Below are positions 1 to 8,133 of a stretch of 43,437 nucleotides of DNA, piece by piece (the first letter of the stretch is position 1; each line of letters starts with the position of its first letter). The stretch covers positions 1 to 43,437 of the forward strand of contig JBKOUY010000108.1 of the NCBI GenBank assembly GCA_046723645.1. Reading direction: 5' to 3'. Made by a program: the position numbers and the translations under genes. Source of the DNA: DASQUK01 sp046723645. GTDB lineage: Bacteria > Actinomycetota > Acidimicrobiia > Acidimicrobiales > VFJN01. Under the pieces are notes generated by a model. It saw only the letters and a list, made by a program, of their open reading frames with translations, ran no database searches and was not told the DNA's origin.

Positions 1-43
1 GCGGACGCCGACAATTTCCGCCGGTAATTAGGAGGCGATGGCA

Positions 44-1054
44 ATGACGGAAGCAGCTGGATCGGGGCGGGTGGTGGTCGTCACCGGGGCCACGGGCGGC
101 GTCGGCCGGGCCACGGCCCGGCGGTTCGCCGAGACGGGCGCCCACGTCGCATTGCTGGCTCGCGGCCATGCGGGGCTAGAGGCCGCGGCCAAGGAGGTCG
201 AGGCCGCCGGCCGCCGCGGCCTCGCCCTGACCGTCGACACCGCGGATCCCGCCGAGGTCGCCGACGCCGCAGCGCGGGTCGCGTCCGAGCTCGGGCCGAT
301 CGACGTCTGGGTCAACAACGCCTTCACGTCGGTGTTCGCCCCGTTCGACGAGATCGCACCGGACGAGTTCCGCCGCGTCACCGAGGTCACCTACCTCGGC
401 TACGTCAACGGCACGCGCGCCGCCCTGGACCACATGCGACCCCGCCGCCGCGGCACGATCATCCAGGTCGGTTCGGCGCTCGCCTACCGCGGCATCCCCC
501 TCCAATCGGCGTACTGCGGCGCCAAGCACGCCATCCAGGGCTTCACCGAGTCGCTGCGCGCCGAGCTCATGCACGACCGCACCGGCATCCACGTCACCAT
601 GGTGCAGCTGCCCGCCCTCAACACGCCGCAGTTCACGTGGGTGCTGTCCCGGCTCCCCCGCCGACCCCGGCCGGTCCCGCCGATCTACGAACCGGAGCTG
701 GCCGCCCGCGCCATCGTCTGGGCCGCGGACCACCACCGCCGGGAGTGGTGGGTCGGCGCCACCACTGCGGCGACCCTCGTGGCCAACGCCGTCGCCCCCG
801 GGCTGCTCGACCGCTACCTCGCCCGCACCGGCTACGACAGCCAGCAGACGGAGGAGCCGGCCGGCGACGACCGACCCGCGAACCTCTGGCACCCTGTCGA
901 CGAGCACGAGGACTACGGAGCCCACGGCCCGTTCGACTCGGGCTCCCACGACCGCAGCACGCAGTGGGCCCTGAGCCGGCACCGCCGGCGCGTCGCGGCC
1001 ATGGGGATCAGCGGCCTCGCCGCCACGCTCGCCGCCCGGCGTGCGTGGCGATGA
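44..1054 (+). CDS. SDR family NAD(P)-dependent oxidoreductase
   Basis: Short-chain dehydrogenase of 336 aa; its substrate is unknown. The Rossmann glycine motif TGATGGVG is at residues 14-21, NNAF replaces the usual NNAG at 90-93, and the catalytic Ser144, Tyr157 and Lys161 are in place. A C-terminal extension of about 100 aa contains an acidic stretch with DYGAHG and ends in a basic, mildly hydrophobic tail. This extension is longer than in classical SDRs and could aid membrane association (inference). AGGAGG at 30-35 is 8 nt from the ATG at 44 but only 2 nt from the ATG at 38, so 44 is the better start. The gene is convergent with the next one, 17 bp away. Confidence 0.88.
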   Translation: MTEAAGSGRVVVVTGATGGVGRATARRFAETGAHVALLARGHAGLEAAAKEVEAAGRRGLALTVDTADPAEVADAAARVASELGPIDVWVNNAFTSVFAPFDEIAPDEFRRVTEVTYLGYVNGTRAALDHMRPRRRGTIIQVGSALAYRGIPLQSAYCGAKHAIQGFTESLRAELMHDRTGIHVTMVQLPALNTPQFTWVLSRLPRRPRPVPPIYEPELAARAIVWAADHHRREWWVGATTAATLVANAVAPGLLDRYLARTGYDSQQTEEPAGDDRPANLWHPVDEHEDYGAHGPFDSGSHDRSTQWALSRHRRRVAAMGISGLAATLAARRAWR

Positions 1055-1071
1055 CCGACGCGGCCCCGGCG

Positions 1072-1590
1072 CTACCGGAACGACGGCGGGCGTTGCGCGT
1101 ACGGTGACTCGGGATGCGTCACGGGAGGCCCGGGCCGCGCGTCTGGGGGTCCGTGCGGTTCGAGCCACCAGAAGAAGAAGCGGGCCGTCGCCTCGGCCAG
1201 CAGGATGGCCACGCCCTGGACCCCCGCCCACAGGAGGAACACCGGGAAGCCACGATTGGCGATCGAGGCGTGCTCGTCGGGGAACCAGTAGAGGACCAGC
1301 AGCAGCAGGACGGACGCGCTCAACGCGAGGACCACGAGCGCGTTGAGCGCGGCGATCCAGAGGTGTAGCCGGCGGGCCGCGATCCGTTCCTCGTCACGCA
1401 GCCGCCTCCAGGCCAGGACCACGTGCGCGGCGCCGACGACGGCGCTGGCCGCCAGGACGTCGTCGTCGATGCTGCCGACGCCGGCGTTCAAGACCTCGGA
1501 CTGGACGGTGATAGCCGGGACGAGGACGACGACGAAGCCGACGAGCGCGAAGCCCGCGGCCACGGCGACGTCGGTGGCCCGGCCGCTCAC
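1072..1590 (-). CDS. small integral membrane protein, unknown function
   Basis: 172-aa protein that I do not recognise. It shows about four hydrophobic segments (roughly residues 8-28, 45-60, 78-102 and 115-140) and a Pro-rich cytoplasmic-type tail. It starts with GTG at 1590, and this codon shares the four bases GTGA with the stop codon of the phosphoesterase gene upstream, which points to translational coupling. The pair is probably one operon in which this protein works with, or anchors, the exported phosphoesterase (inference). Confidence 0.7.
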   Translation of the reverse strand: MSGRATDVAVAAGFALVGFVVVLVPAITVQSEVLNAGVGSIDDDVLAASAVVGAAHVVLAWRRLRDEERIAARRLHLWIAALNALVVLALSASVLLLLVLYWFPDEHASIANRGFPVFLLWAGVQGVAILLAEATARFFFWWLEPHGPPDARPGPPVTHPESPYAQRPPSFR

Positions 1591-2546
1591 GTCCCCTCCC
1601 GGGCTCGCAACATGAACCGGTCGGCGACCGTCCCGTCCGCCCGGACGCACGTCGCGGTCAGGCGGTCGTCCATGACCTCGACATGGAGGAACTGCAGCGT
1701 GCGCTCGGACACGGCCGTGAAGGCGCTGCGGCCCACGCGGGTGGTCTTGCAGCCACCCCCGCTCACGACGTACGTGATGCCTTGCTGGGGCTCGGTGCGC
1801 TCGTAGTTGTGGTCGTGCCCGCTGAGGACGAGGTCGACACGGTGGCGGCTCAGCAGGGGCACCAGACGCTCCTGGGCGCCCGCCGTGCTGCCGTGGTGGC
1901 CGGAGGAGTAGGGAGGGTGGTGCAAGGCCACAACCTTCCATTGGTTGGCGGAGGTGGCGAGGGCGTCGTCGAGCCAGTCGAGCTGCTCGGACGCTCGTGG
2001 CCCGTACAGGCCGGGGATGCTCGAATCGAGGAAGAAGAAGTCCACCGGACCCTGGCTCGTCGTGTAGTAGCGACCCGGCGTGCCCAGCACCTCGAGCTCG
2101 GCCTCGATGGCGCTCAACCCCTGGTCGCTGAAGTGGAGCGCGTTGTCGTGGTTGCCGATCGCGAGCTCGAAGCCCACCCCCGCGTCGATGAGCGGTCCGA
2201 GTGGGCGGCGGAAGACGGTGTCGAACCGGCGCCGGAAGTTGCCGTAGTAGCAGATGTCGCCCAGCAGGGCGACCAGGCCGTACGGCGCCGTCTGGTAGGT
2301 GGTGGCCATGCGCTCGGCGACCGCCAGCGCCTGGCGGCCACCGCTGCCGTTGTCGCCCAGCGCCACGAACGAGAGGCGGTCGTCGGCCGTCGGCCAGGCA
2401 TTGGGCGTGAGCTGAACGTCCGGCGCCTGGCCGGGTACGAGGTCCTCGCGTGACAGCAGCGGCCACACGGCACCGGTCAGGGTGCCGGCGGTCGCCGCGG
2501 CGCCGACCAGCCCGACCCCTGCGGCGAGGAACTCACGCCGGTTCAT
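1587..2546 (-). CDS. Tat-exported metallophosphoesterase (calcineurin-like)
   Basis: Predicted secreted phosphoesterase of 319 aa. The N-terminus MNRREFLAAG followed by a hydrophobic Ala/Gly stretch is a twin-arginine signal. The metallophosphoesterase motifs follow in order: GDNG (64-67), GD (96-97), GNHD (131-134), HHPP (209-212) and GHDHNYER (243-250), so the dinuclear metal site looks complete. It resembles the purple-acid-phosphatase side of the family; the substrate is unknown. The reading frame continues 18 codons upstream, but the Tat signal fixes the start at 2546. It overlaps the downstream membrane-protein gene by 4 bp. Confidence 0.88.
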   Translation of the reverse strand: MNRREFLAAGVGLVGAAATAGTLTGAVWPLLSREDLVPGQAPDVQLTPNAWPTADDRLSFVALGDNGSGGRQALAVAERMATTYQTAPYGLVALLGDICYYGNFRRRFDTVFRRPLGPLIDAGVGFELAIGNHDNALHFSDQGLSAIEAELEVLGTPGRYYTTSQGPVDFFFLDSSIPGLYGPRASEQLDWLDDALATSANQWKVVALHHPPYSSGHHGSTAGAQERLVPLLSRHRVDLVLSGHDHNYERTEPQQGITYVVSGGGCKTTRVGRSAFTAVSERTLQFLHVEVMDDRLTATCVRADGTVADRFMLRAREGT

Positions 2547-2639
2547 CACCGCCACCACCACATTTTCGGGTCGGCGCCCGGCACGCGCCCTCCGTGGCAA
2601 GCGGGCTGGCGGAGCTCTTCGACACGTCCCCGAGCTTCG

Positions 2640-3638
2640 TCAGTCGCCGGGGTAGACGACGCCGAGCTGCGCTCGCATGTCGTCGAGCACGCCGAGGAGC
2701 GCGATGGACTCGTCGAGCGGCATCATCGGGCTCTCGGTCTGGCCCGCTGCCAGGCATCGGTGGACCTCCTCGACCTGGAAGCGCAGCCCCACGCCTTGGA
2801 ATGCGGCGTCGACGTGCTCGGTGCCGACCGTGCCCGTGGCACCCAGGACCCCCGGATCGCCGATCGTCAGCGCCATCGGGCTGTGCATGGGCGCCGGCAG
2901 GCCGATCCACCCGTCACTGCCGGAGATGCGGGCGGTACACGAGAGCGCGACACGCGTCGCCGCCTTGATCACGCCGAGCCGCCCGCCGCTGTGGTGCAGC
3001 AGGCCGGTGACGACCTCGTCGGCGCCGGTCTCACCGATGACGCCATCGGCGAGTGCGCGCTCCGGTAGCCCGAGAACGAACGAGCACAGCTGGACCGGGT
3101 AGATCCCGAGGTCGAGCAGCGCCCCGCCACCGAGCACCAGGTCGAACAGGCGATGCGCGGGGTTCACGGGAACCCGGAAGCCGAAATCGGTCTCGACCAC
3201 GAGCGGCTCGCCGATGCGCCCACCGTCGAGGAGCTCACGCAGGCGGCGGTACGCCGGCAGGAAACGGCTCCACATCGCCTCCATCAGGAAGAGGCCACCG
3301 GCCCGGGCCGCCTCGGTCATGCGGCACGCCTGCGCGGCGTTCAGCGCGAACGGCTTCTCGCACAGCACGTGCTTCCCGGCGGCCAGGCAGGTGAGCGTGT
3401 CCTGCTCGTGGCGCGAGTGCGGCGTCGCGACGTACACGACGTCCACTTCGGGATCGGCGGCGAGGTCGTCGTAGCTGCCGTATCGCAGCGGGACGTGGTG
3501 GCGGTCGGCGAAGGCGTCGGCGCGTTCACGCGATCGCGAGGCGACGGCGACGATCTCGCCGTCCGCCACCAGCTCCATCCCCTCTGCGAACCGTTCGGCG
3601 ATCCCACCCGGACCGACGATGCCCCACCGCACGCTCAT
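2640..3638 (-). CDS. Gfo/Idh/MocA family oxidoreductase
   Basis: 332-aa NAD(P)-dependent oxidoreductase of the glucose-fructose oxidoreductase / inositol dehydrogenase / MocA family, a usual length. The N-terminal Rossmann fold carries GIVGPGGIAERF at residues 6-17 and the family EKP motif is at 94-96. The C-terminal alpha/beta domain probably binds a sugar or cyclitol, but the substrate cannot be read from the sequence. A TACAAC box lies 6 nt before the ATG with no Shine-Dalgarno sequence, which suggests a leaderless mRNA. No sugar-uptake genes lie nearby. Confidence 0.85.
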   Translation of the reverse strand: MSVRWGIVGPGGIAERFAEGMELVADGEIVAVASRSRERADAFADRHHVPLRYGSYDDLAADPEVDVVYVATPHSRHEQDTLTCLAAGKHVLCEKPFALNAAQACRMTEAARAGGLFLMEAMWSRFLPAYRRLRELLDGGRIGEPLVVETDFGFRVPVNPAHRLFDLVLGGGALLDLGIYPVQLCSFVLGLPERALADGVIGETGADEVVTGLLHHSGGRLGVIKAATRVALSCTARISGSDGWIGLPAPMHSPMALTIGDPGVLGATGTVGTEHVDAAFQGVGLRFQVEEVHRCLAAGQTESPMMPLDESIALLGVLDDMRAQLGVVYPGD

Positions 3639-4022
3639 CCCGGGGTTGTAACACGGCCGCTCGGGATCCCGAAGCCGGCGTGTCCAGATTCGTGGGACCG
3701 CGGGAAGGGGCGTTTTCGTACCGCGGGACGGTCCGCATTGGTACCGGCGGCCGATGTGGCAATGGGGGCCCAGCCCCTATGGTCGATCCATCACCGAGAC
3801 GACCTTGCCACCGGAGAGTGGCAAGCCGCCAGGTCCAGCGCTACATGGATCGGCACGACTAGTCGACGCAGGCCGCACGGTCCAGGATCGCGTCGGCGAC
3901 GAGCGATGCGCCCGGCTCGCGCCACCGCCGCCCGACCGCAGCACCGGGGGAGCGGTGCCGGATCCGGCGGCGGTGGTCGACCCGGTGCGGGCCCCGTTGC
4001 CCGCTCCTCGGCGATGGCAGGG
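3639..4022. other. 384-bp gap with inverted and direct repeats
   Basis: I find no convincing protein gene here. The stretch holds a TCGGGATCCCGA palindrome (3661-3672), a direct repeat ACCGCGGGA (3697-3705 and 3720-3728), a GGGGC/GCCCC hairpin (3765-3777), and a larger possible fold. In that fold CGATCCAT (3784-3791) pairs with ATGGATCG (3845-3852) and encloses a perfect 8-bp hairpin, CTTGCCAC/GTGGCAAG (3804-3825). This could be a small RNA or a structured leader; no promoter or T-rich terminator confirms it. Confidence 0.4.
3645..3650 (-). promoter_or_regulatory. predicted -10 box, leaderless Gfo/Idh gene
   Basis: On the minus strand TACAAC is followed by CCCGGG and then the ATG at 3638. 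The 6-nt spacing would place transcription start at or next to the start codon. No convincing -35 box is seen. Confidence 0.4.
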
Positions 4023-4811
4023 TCAGTGCGTCACGCTGACGAGCTCGTAGTGCTCGTTGCCGCCCTCGGTCACATGCTCCTCGATCTCGCCCAGGCCTGC
4101 GACGTAGGACTTCCGCTCCATCTGGGGCTCGACCGGGCTCCACTCGTCGGTGACGAGGACCCGATCGAAGGTTCCGGCTGCAACCTTCCTCTTCCCGTCG
4201 AGTCGAACGACGTGGGCCTGGTCGAGTGCGTCACCGGGTGGGTAGTACTCCTGCCGGTAGACGTCACCCGGTTGCGGGTTGCCCTCCATGATGATCCCGG
4301 GCTGGGCACCGTTGACCCCGGCCTCCCACGAGTCGCTGACGCGCTGGAGGCGGCCGTTGCGCATCTCGAGGGAGTTCTCGCCCATGTACCAGACGTTTCC
4401 GTCCTTGTCCTGCGCATACCAGTCGAACGTGCGCTCGACCGCCTTGCGGTTCTCGGAGACCGTGTCCTCGACGACGGTGGCCGTGACGCCGAGGATCTGC
4501 TTGGTCTGATCGGTGACGACCATGTCGTCGGTGTGCGGTGTGCCGTCCTCCAATCCCTTGTAGTGGAAGGCGGTGCCGGGCTTGAGCGGGAAGTAGCGGT
4601 TGTCGATCGTGGCGACGAAGTTCGCCGGGTCGATCGACGGCTTGTAGCTCCCCTTCAGCTCCCAGCTCGGCGGTTGGATCGCCGCCTCCTCGCTCGCCGA
4701 CGGGGAGCTCGCATGCGACGAGCTGCATCCGGCGGCCAGCGCTGCGACCAGCGCCACCGCGCCCAGCCCGAGCTTGCCTGGCTGCGTACCGCCACTGCGT
4801 CGTTCGGTCAT
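4023..4811 (-). CDS. lipoprotein of unknown function
   Basis: 262-aa predicted lipoprotein. The signal peptide ends in the lipobox LAAGC (Cys29), followed by a Ser/Ala-rich linker. The mature domain (about residues 50-262) is rich in Tyr and Trp, with phrases such as YFPLKPG, DWYAQD and GNVWYMGE. It appears to belong to a family of secreted bacterial proteins that I know only as hypothetical; no catalytic motif is visible. GGAG lies 6 nt before the ATG. The gene is divergent from htpX with inverted repeats between them. Confidence 0.75.
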   Translation of the reverse strand: MTERRSGGTQPGKLGLGAVALVAALAAGCSSSHASSPSASEEAAIQPPSWELKGSYKPSIDPANFVATIDNRYFPLKPGTAFHYKGLEDGTPHTDDMVVTDQTKQILGVTATVVEDTVSENRKAVERTFDWYAQDKDGNVWYMGENSLEMRNGRLQRVSDSWEAGVNGAQPGIIMEGNPQPGDVYRQEYYPPGDALDQAHVVRLDGKRKVAAGTFDRVLVTDEWSPVEPQMERKSYVAGLGEIEEHVTEGGNEHYELVSVTH

Positions 4812-4863
4812 CTCGTGCTCCGTCCTGCTCGACGGAAACTTCGCCTCGCTGATTGACCGTACG

Positions 4864-4882
4864 GATCGCTGTCTCAGCGATC
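4864..4882. promoter_or_regulatory. inverted repeat between lipoprotein gene and htpX
   Basis: GATCGCTG and CAGCGATC form a perfect 8-bp dyad around TCT. A second small dyad, GAACC-N5-GGTTC, follows at about 4890-4904. Both lie in the divergent intergenic region, so an operator is possible; the regulator is unknown. Confidence 0.35.
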
Positions 4883-5042
4883 TATCGAGGAACCGTCAAG
4901 GTTCGGCCAGGACCGGGTAAATCGCCTCGACCGGCGTTGCCCCGCACACGGCGGCCGATACCGAGAGTTGACGCGACCCCCGGCGATTGCTGACACGGCC
5001 ATCCCTACCGTCCCGAATCGAGGCGCACGGTCGGAGGTGACG

Positions 5043-5906
5043 GTGAGTCGCAACACGCTGAAGACGTTCCTCTTGCTTGCGGTGCTGGGCGGCATGTTGG
5101 TGCTCGCCGGCGGACTGATCGGATCGCGCGCCGGTGCACTGGTGGGCCTCGCCCTCGGCCTGCTGGTGGTTGGCTGGTCGTACTGGTTCAGCGCCTCGCT
5201 GGCCGTCCGGGCGGCCCGCGCCCGCCGGGTGACCGCAGCCGAGAACCCCCGGCTGGCCGCGATCGTCACCGACCTGACGGCGCGGGCCGGCATGCCGACG
5301 CCCGACATGTACGTGTCCCCGCATGCCCAACCCAACGCGTTCGCCACCGGCCGCAGCCCAGCGCACGCCGCGGTGTGCGTGACCCAGGGTGCACTCGACC
5401 TGCTCGACGACGAGGAATTGCGGGGCGTGCTGGCGCACGAGCTGTCGCACGTCGGCAACCGCGACACGCTGATCGCGTCGATCGCCGCCGCGATCGCACT
5501 GGCGCTGACGGTCCTCGCCCGCATGGCGATGTGGGGAACCTTGCTGGGCGGGGGACGGGGACGCCGCGGCAACCCGATCGGGGCGCTGGCGATGGCGCTG
5601 CTCGCCCCCCTGGCGGCGATCGTGGTGCAGATGGCGATCTCCCGAAGCCGGGAGTTCGAGGCCGATCGGTCCGGTGCCGACATGTTGGGGACGGGCGAAC
5701 CCCTCGCTCGCGCGCTCGTGAAGATCGACGCCGCAGCGCGGGCGGTGCCGATGGACGTCGACCCGGCCCACGCCACCGCCTACATCGTCAACCCCCTCGC
5801 CGGTCGGCGGGTTGCGTTCGCCCAGCTGTTCGCCACCCACCCGCCCACCGCCGACCGCATCGCACGCCTGCACGACGAGAGCCGTCGGCTCGGCCAGCTG
5901 GGCTGA
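5043..5906 (+). CDS. htpX: M48 zinc metalloprotease HtpX
   Basis: Membrane zinc protease of 287 aa, close to the usual HtpX length, that degrades damaged membrane proteins. Two N-terminal membrane segments (about residues 8-48) precede the catalytic HELSH (132-136); the third zinc ligand is the Glu of REFEAD near 204, and two more hydrophobic segments lie between. The start is GTG at 5043: GGAGG (5033-5037) is 5 nt upstream and the N-terminus then reads VSRNTLKTFLLL as in homologues. It precedes a two-component system and an HtrA-type protease, which suggests an envelope-stress cluster. Confidence 0.93.
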   Translation: MSRNTLKTFLLLAVLGGMLVLAGGLIGSRAGALVGLALGLLVVGWSYWFSASLAVRAARARRVTAAENPRLAAIVTDLTARAGMPTPDMYVSPHAQPNAFATGRSPAHAAVCVTQGALDLLDDEELRGVLAHELSHVGNRDTLIASIAAAIALALTVLARMAMWGTLLGGGRGRRGNPIGALAMALLAPLAAIVVQMAISRSREFEADRSGADMLGTGEPLARALVKIDAAARAVPMDVDPAHATAYIVNPLAGRRVAFAQLFATHPPTADRIARLHDESRRLGQLG

Positions 5907-5920
5907 CCGCGAGGCCCACC

Positions 5921-5936
5921 CCTGCGGCCCCGCAGG
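5921..5936 (+). terminator. hairpin downstream of htpX
   Basis: CCTGCGG-CC-CCGCAGG is a perfect 7-bp stem 15 nt after the htpX stop. A second perfect stem, TCCGGCC-N5-GGCCGGA, follows at 5973-5991. There is no T-run, so termination is only probable. Confidence 0.45.
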
Positions 5937-6092
5937 TCGGTGTCGCCCGGCCGCCCGCCCGCTGCGCCGGTGTCCGGCCACTGCGGCCGGATGGCCGTCG
6001 TTCCCGCTGCCTACGCTGCTGCCATCATCACGACGAGAACCGGCCCGCGAGCGCGACCGGCCTCGTCGCCGAGGATCACTTCGAGGTCCGCA

Positions 6093-6785
6093 TTGAACCG
6101 CCTGCTGCTCGTCGAGGACGATCAGGCCATCGCACGGCCCCTGCTGCGGGCACTGGAACGCGAGGGCTTCGCCGTCGAGCACGTCGAGGCCGGTGAGCCC
6201 GCGATCGCCCGGGTGGGCGCCGGGGGCATCGACCTCGTGGTGCTCGACCTGACCCTCCCCGACATCGACGGCCTCGACGTCTGCCGGCAGATCCGATCGA
6301 GCCACCCTGCGCTGCCGATCCTGATGCTGACGGCGCGGCGCGAGGAGATCGACGTGGTCGTCGGCCTCGACGCCGGAGCCGACGACTACGTCGCCAAGCC
6401 ATTCCGGGTCGCCGAACTGGTGGCGCGGCTGCGGGCCCGATTGCGCGTCACCGCGGACGCGAACGCCGTCGTCGGCGATGCCGACGTCGTCATCGCCGGG
6501 GACGTGCGGATCGACCGCGCCGCGCACCGAGCCTTCCTGGGCGAGGAGGAGCTCGAGCTCACGCCCAAGGAGTTCGATCTGCTGAGCCTGCTCGTGGGGG
6601 AGGCGGGGCGGACGGTCACCCGGACCCGCATCATGCGGGACGTGTGGGACGAGCACTGGTGGGGCTCGACCCGCACGCTCGACATGCACGTCTCGGCGCT
6701 GCGACGCAAGCTCGGCGACAATCCGGCCGACCCCCGGCGGATCGTCACCGTGCGTGGCGTGGGCTTTCGGCTCGAGCCCGGCTGA
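6093..6785 (+). CDS. OmpR-family response regulator
   Basis: 230-aa DNA-binding response regulator, full length for the OmpR/PhoB family. The receiver domain has the acidic pair near residues 9-10, phospho-acceptor Asp52, Thr80 and Lys102. The C-terminal winged helix (about 135-230) contains LTPKEFDLL and the conserved end of the recognition region. The TTG start at 6093 is chosen because GAGG lies 6-7 nt upstream and the receiver fold begins there. The histidine kinase follows after 10 nt and an HtrA-type protease comes next, as in the mycobacterial MprA-MprB-PepD order. Confidence 0.92.
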   Translation: MNRLLLVEDDQAIARPLLRALEREGFAVEHVEAGEPAIARVGAGGIDLVVLDLTLPDIDGLDVCRQIRSSHPALPILMLTARREEIDVVVGLDAGADDYVAKPFRVAELVARLRARLRVTADANAVVGDADVVIAGDVRIDRAAHRAFLGEEELELTPKEFDLLSLLVGEAGRTVTRTRIMRDVWDEHWWGSTRTLDMHVSALRRKLGDNPADPRRIVTVRGVGFRLEPG

Positions 6786-6795
6786 CGGTGGTCCG

Positions 6796-8037
6796 GTGCG
6801 ACGCCGCTTCCTGGTCTCGACGATCCTGATCGTCCTGGTGACGATCGTGCTGCTGGGGGTGCCGCTCGGCTTCGTGCTCGACCGGCTGGCGCGGGAGGCC
6901 ACCACCAACCGGCTCGAACGCTCGGCTGCTGCCGTTGCCGTGGCCATCGAACCGACCGTCGAGAGGGGTGCCCTCCCCGATCCGGAACTGCTGGAGCAGC
7001 TCACACCACCGGGCGACCAGACGGTCGTCCACACGCCCGACGGTGGTCGCGTCGAGGCGGGCGAGCGGACGTCGGGTCCGAGCATCTCCGTCGAGACCAC
7101 GGCGGGCGCCGGCACCACGGTCGAGCTGGTCGCCCCGGCAACGCCGGTGATCGACACCGTCCGGGGCTCGGTCCTGGCCCTGGCCGTCGTTGCTGCGATC
7201 GGGTTCGCCTTGGCGCTGGTGCTGGCGACCGTGCAGGCGCGACGCCTGACACGCCCCATCGAGGAGCTGGCGCGGGCCGCCCAGCGGCTGGGTGCCGGCG
7301 ACTTCTCCGCCCGCCCGCCGCACTCGGGCATCGCAGAGCTCGATGCCCTTGCCGACACCCTCGATTCGAGCCGCGCACGGATCGCCGCGTTGGTCGACAG
7401 CGAGCGCCAGTTCGCCGCCAATGCGAGCCACCAGTTGCGGTCGGCCCTGACCGGGCTGACGCTGCGGCTCGAGGAGCTCGCCGGCTCACCCGTCGCCGAG
7501 ACCAAGGACGAGGCCGACGAGGCCCTCGCCCAGGTGGCGCGTCTCGACGCCACGATCGACGGGCTGCTCCGCCTGACCCGGACCGGCCGGGCCGGTGAAC
7601 GCAGGACCTTCGACCTCGCGGCGCTGGTCCGCGAGCACGTGCGGGACTGGCAGCCCCGCTTCCGCCGGGCGCAGCGGAGCATCGAGGTGCGCAGCGAAGG
7701 GACCGTGTCGGTCCACGCCACCCCGGGCGCCGTCGGTCAGATCGTCGACGTCCTGCTGGCCAATGCCCTCGACCACGGCGGTGGCCGCGTCGCATTCCAC
7801 ATCAGGACCGAGCCGAGCGGCGGTGTCGTCCAGGTGTCCGACGAAGGCGAGGGTGTCAACGCCGATGCCGTGGTGCGGTTGTTCGAGCGGTCGAATCGCA
7901 AGAACGGGCACGGCATCGGACTGTCGTTGGCCCGGCAGCTCGCGCAGGCGGACATGGGATCGCTCGACCTCGTCATTCCCCGGCCACCGGTGTTCCGGCT
8001 CCGGCTGCCGGCGGCAGAAGCGCCGACGCAAGCTTGA
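6796..8037 (+). CDS. sensor histidine kinase with HAMP domain
   Basis: 413-aa membrane kinase partnering the preceding regulator. Membrane helices at about 7-28 and 125-146 bracket an extracytoplasmic sensor of about 95 aa. A HAMP linker (147-200) follows, then the H box with His212 in ASHQLRSALTG, and the ATPase domain with the N box (LLANALDHG), G1 (DEGEG) and G2 (GHGIGLSLA). GTG at 6796 places the first helix correctly. The position between the regulator and a membrane-anchored HtrA protease suggests that it senses envelope stress (inference from MprB-like context). Confidence 0.92.
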   Translation: MRRRFLVSTILIVLVTIVLLGVPLGFVLDRLAREATTNRLERSAAAVAVAIEPTVERGALPDPELLEQLTPPGDQTVVHTPDGGRVEAGERTSGPSISVETTAGAGTTVELVAPATPVIDTVRGSVLALAVVAAIGFALALVLATVQARRLTRPIEELARAAQRLGAGDFSARPPHSGIAELDALADTLDSSRARIAALVDSERQFAANASHQLRSALTGLTLRLEELAGSPVAETKDEADEALAQVARLDATIDGLLRLTRTGRAGERRTFDLAALVREHVRDWQPRFRRAQRSIEVRSEGTVSVHATPGAVGQIVDVLLANALDHGGGRVAFHIRTEPSGGVVQVSDEGEGVNADAVVRLFERSNRKNGHGIGLSLARQLAQADMGSLDLVIPRPPVFRLRLPAAEAPTQA

Positions 8038-8042
8038 CCCAA

Positions 8043-8056
8043 GCGTTACCTAACGC
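8043..8056. promoter_or_regulatory. dyad upstream of htrA-like gene
   Basis: GCGTTA-CC-TAACGC is a perfect 6-bp dyad 6 nt after the kinase stop and 77 nt before the protease ATG. Its position makes it a candidate site for the adjacent response regulator. OmpR-family regulators more often bind direct repeats, so this is uncertain. Confidence 0.4.
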
Positions 8057-8133
8057 CGGGCGATCCCTGACCGCGCCCTCCTTACCGTGCGAAGCGAGCT
8101 CTTCCGACCCGCACCGGCCCGAGGAGGCCCCAC

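Noticed and set aside
4896..7721. A 941-codon open frame on the minus strand
   Set aside because: It lies opposite htpX and the two-component genes, is Arg/Ala/Ser-rich without any domain, and arises from the high GC content.
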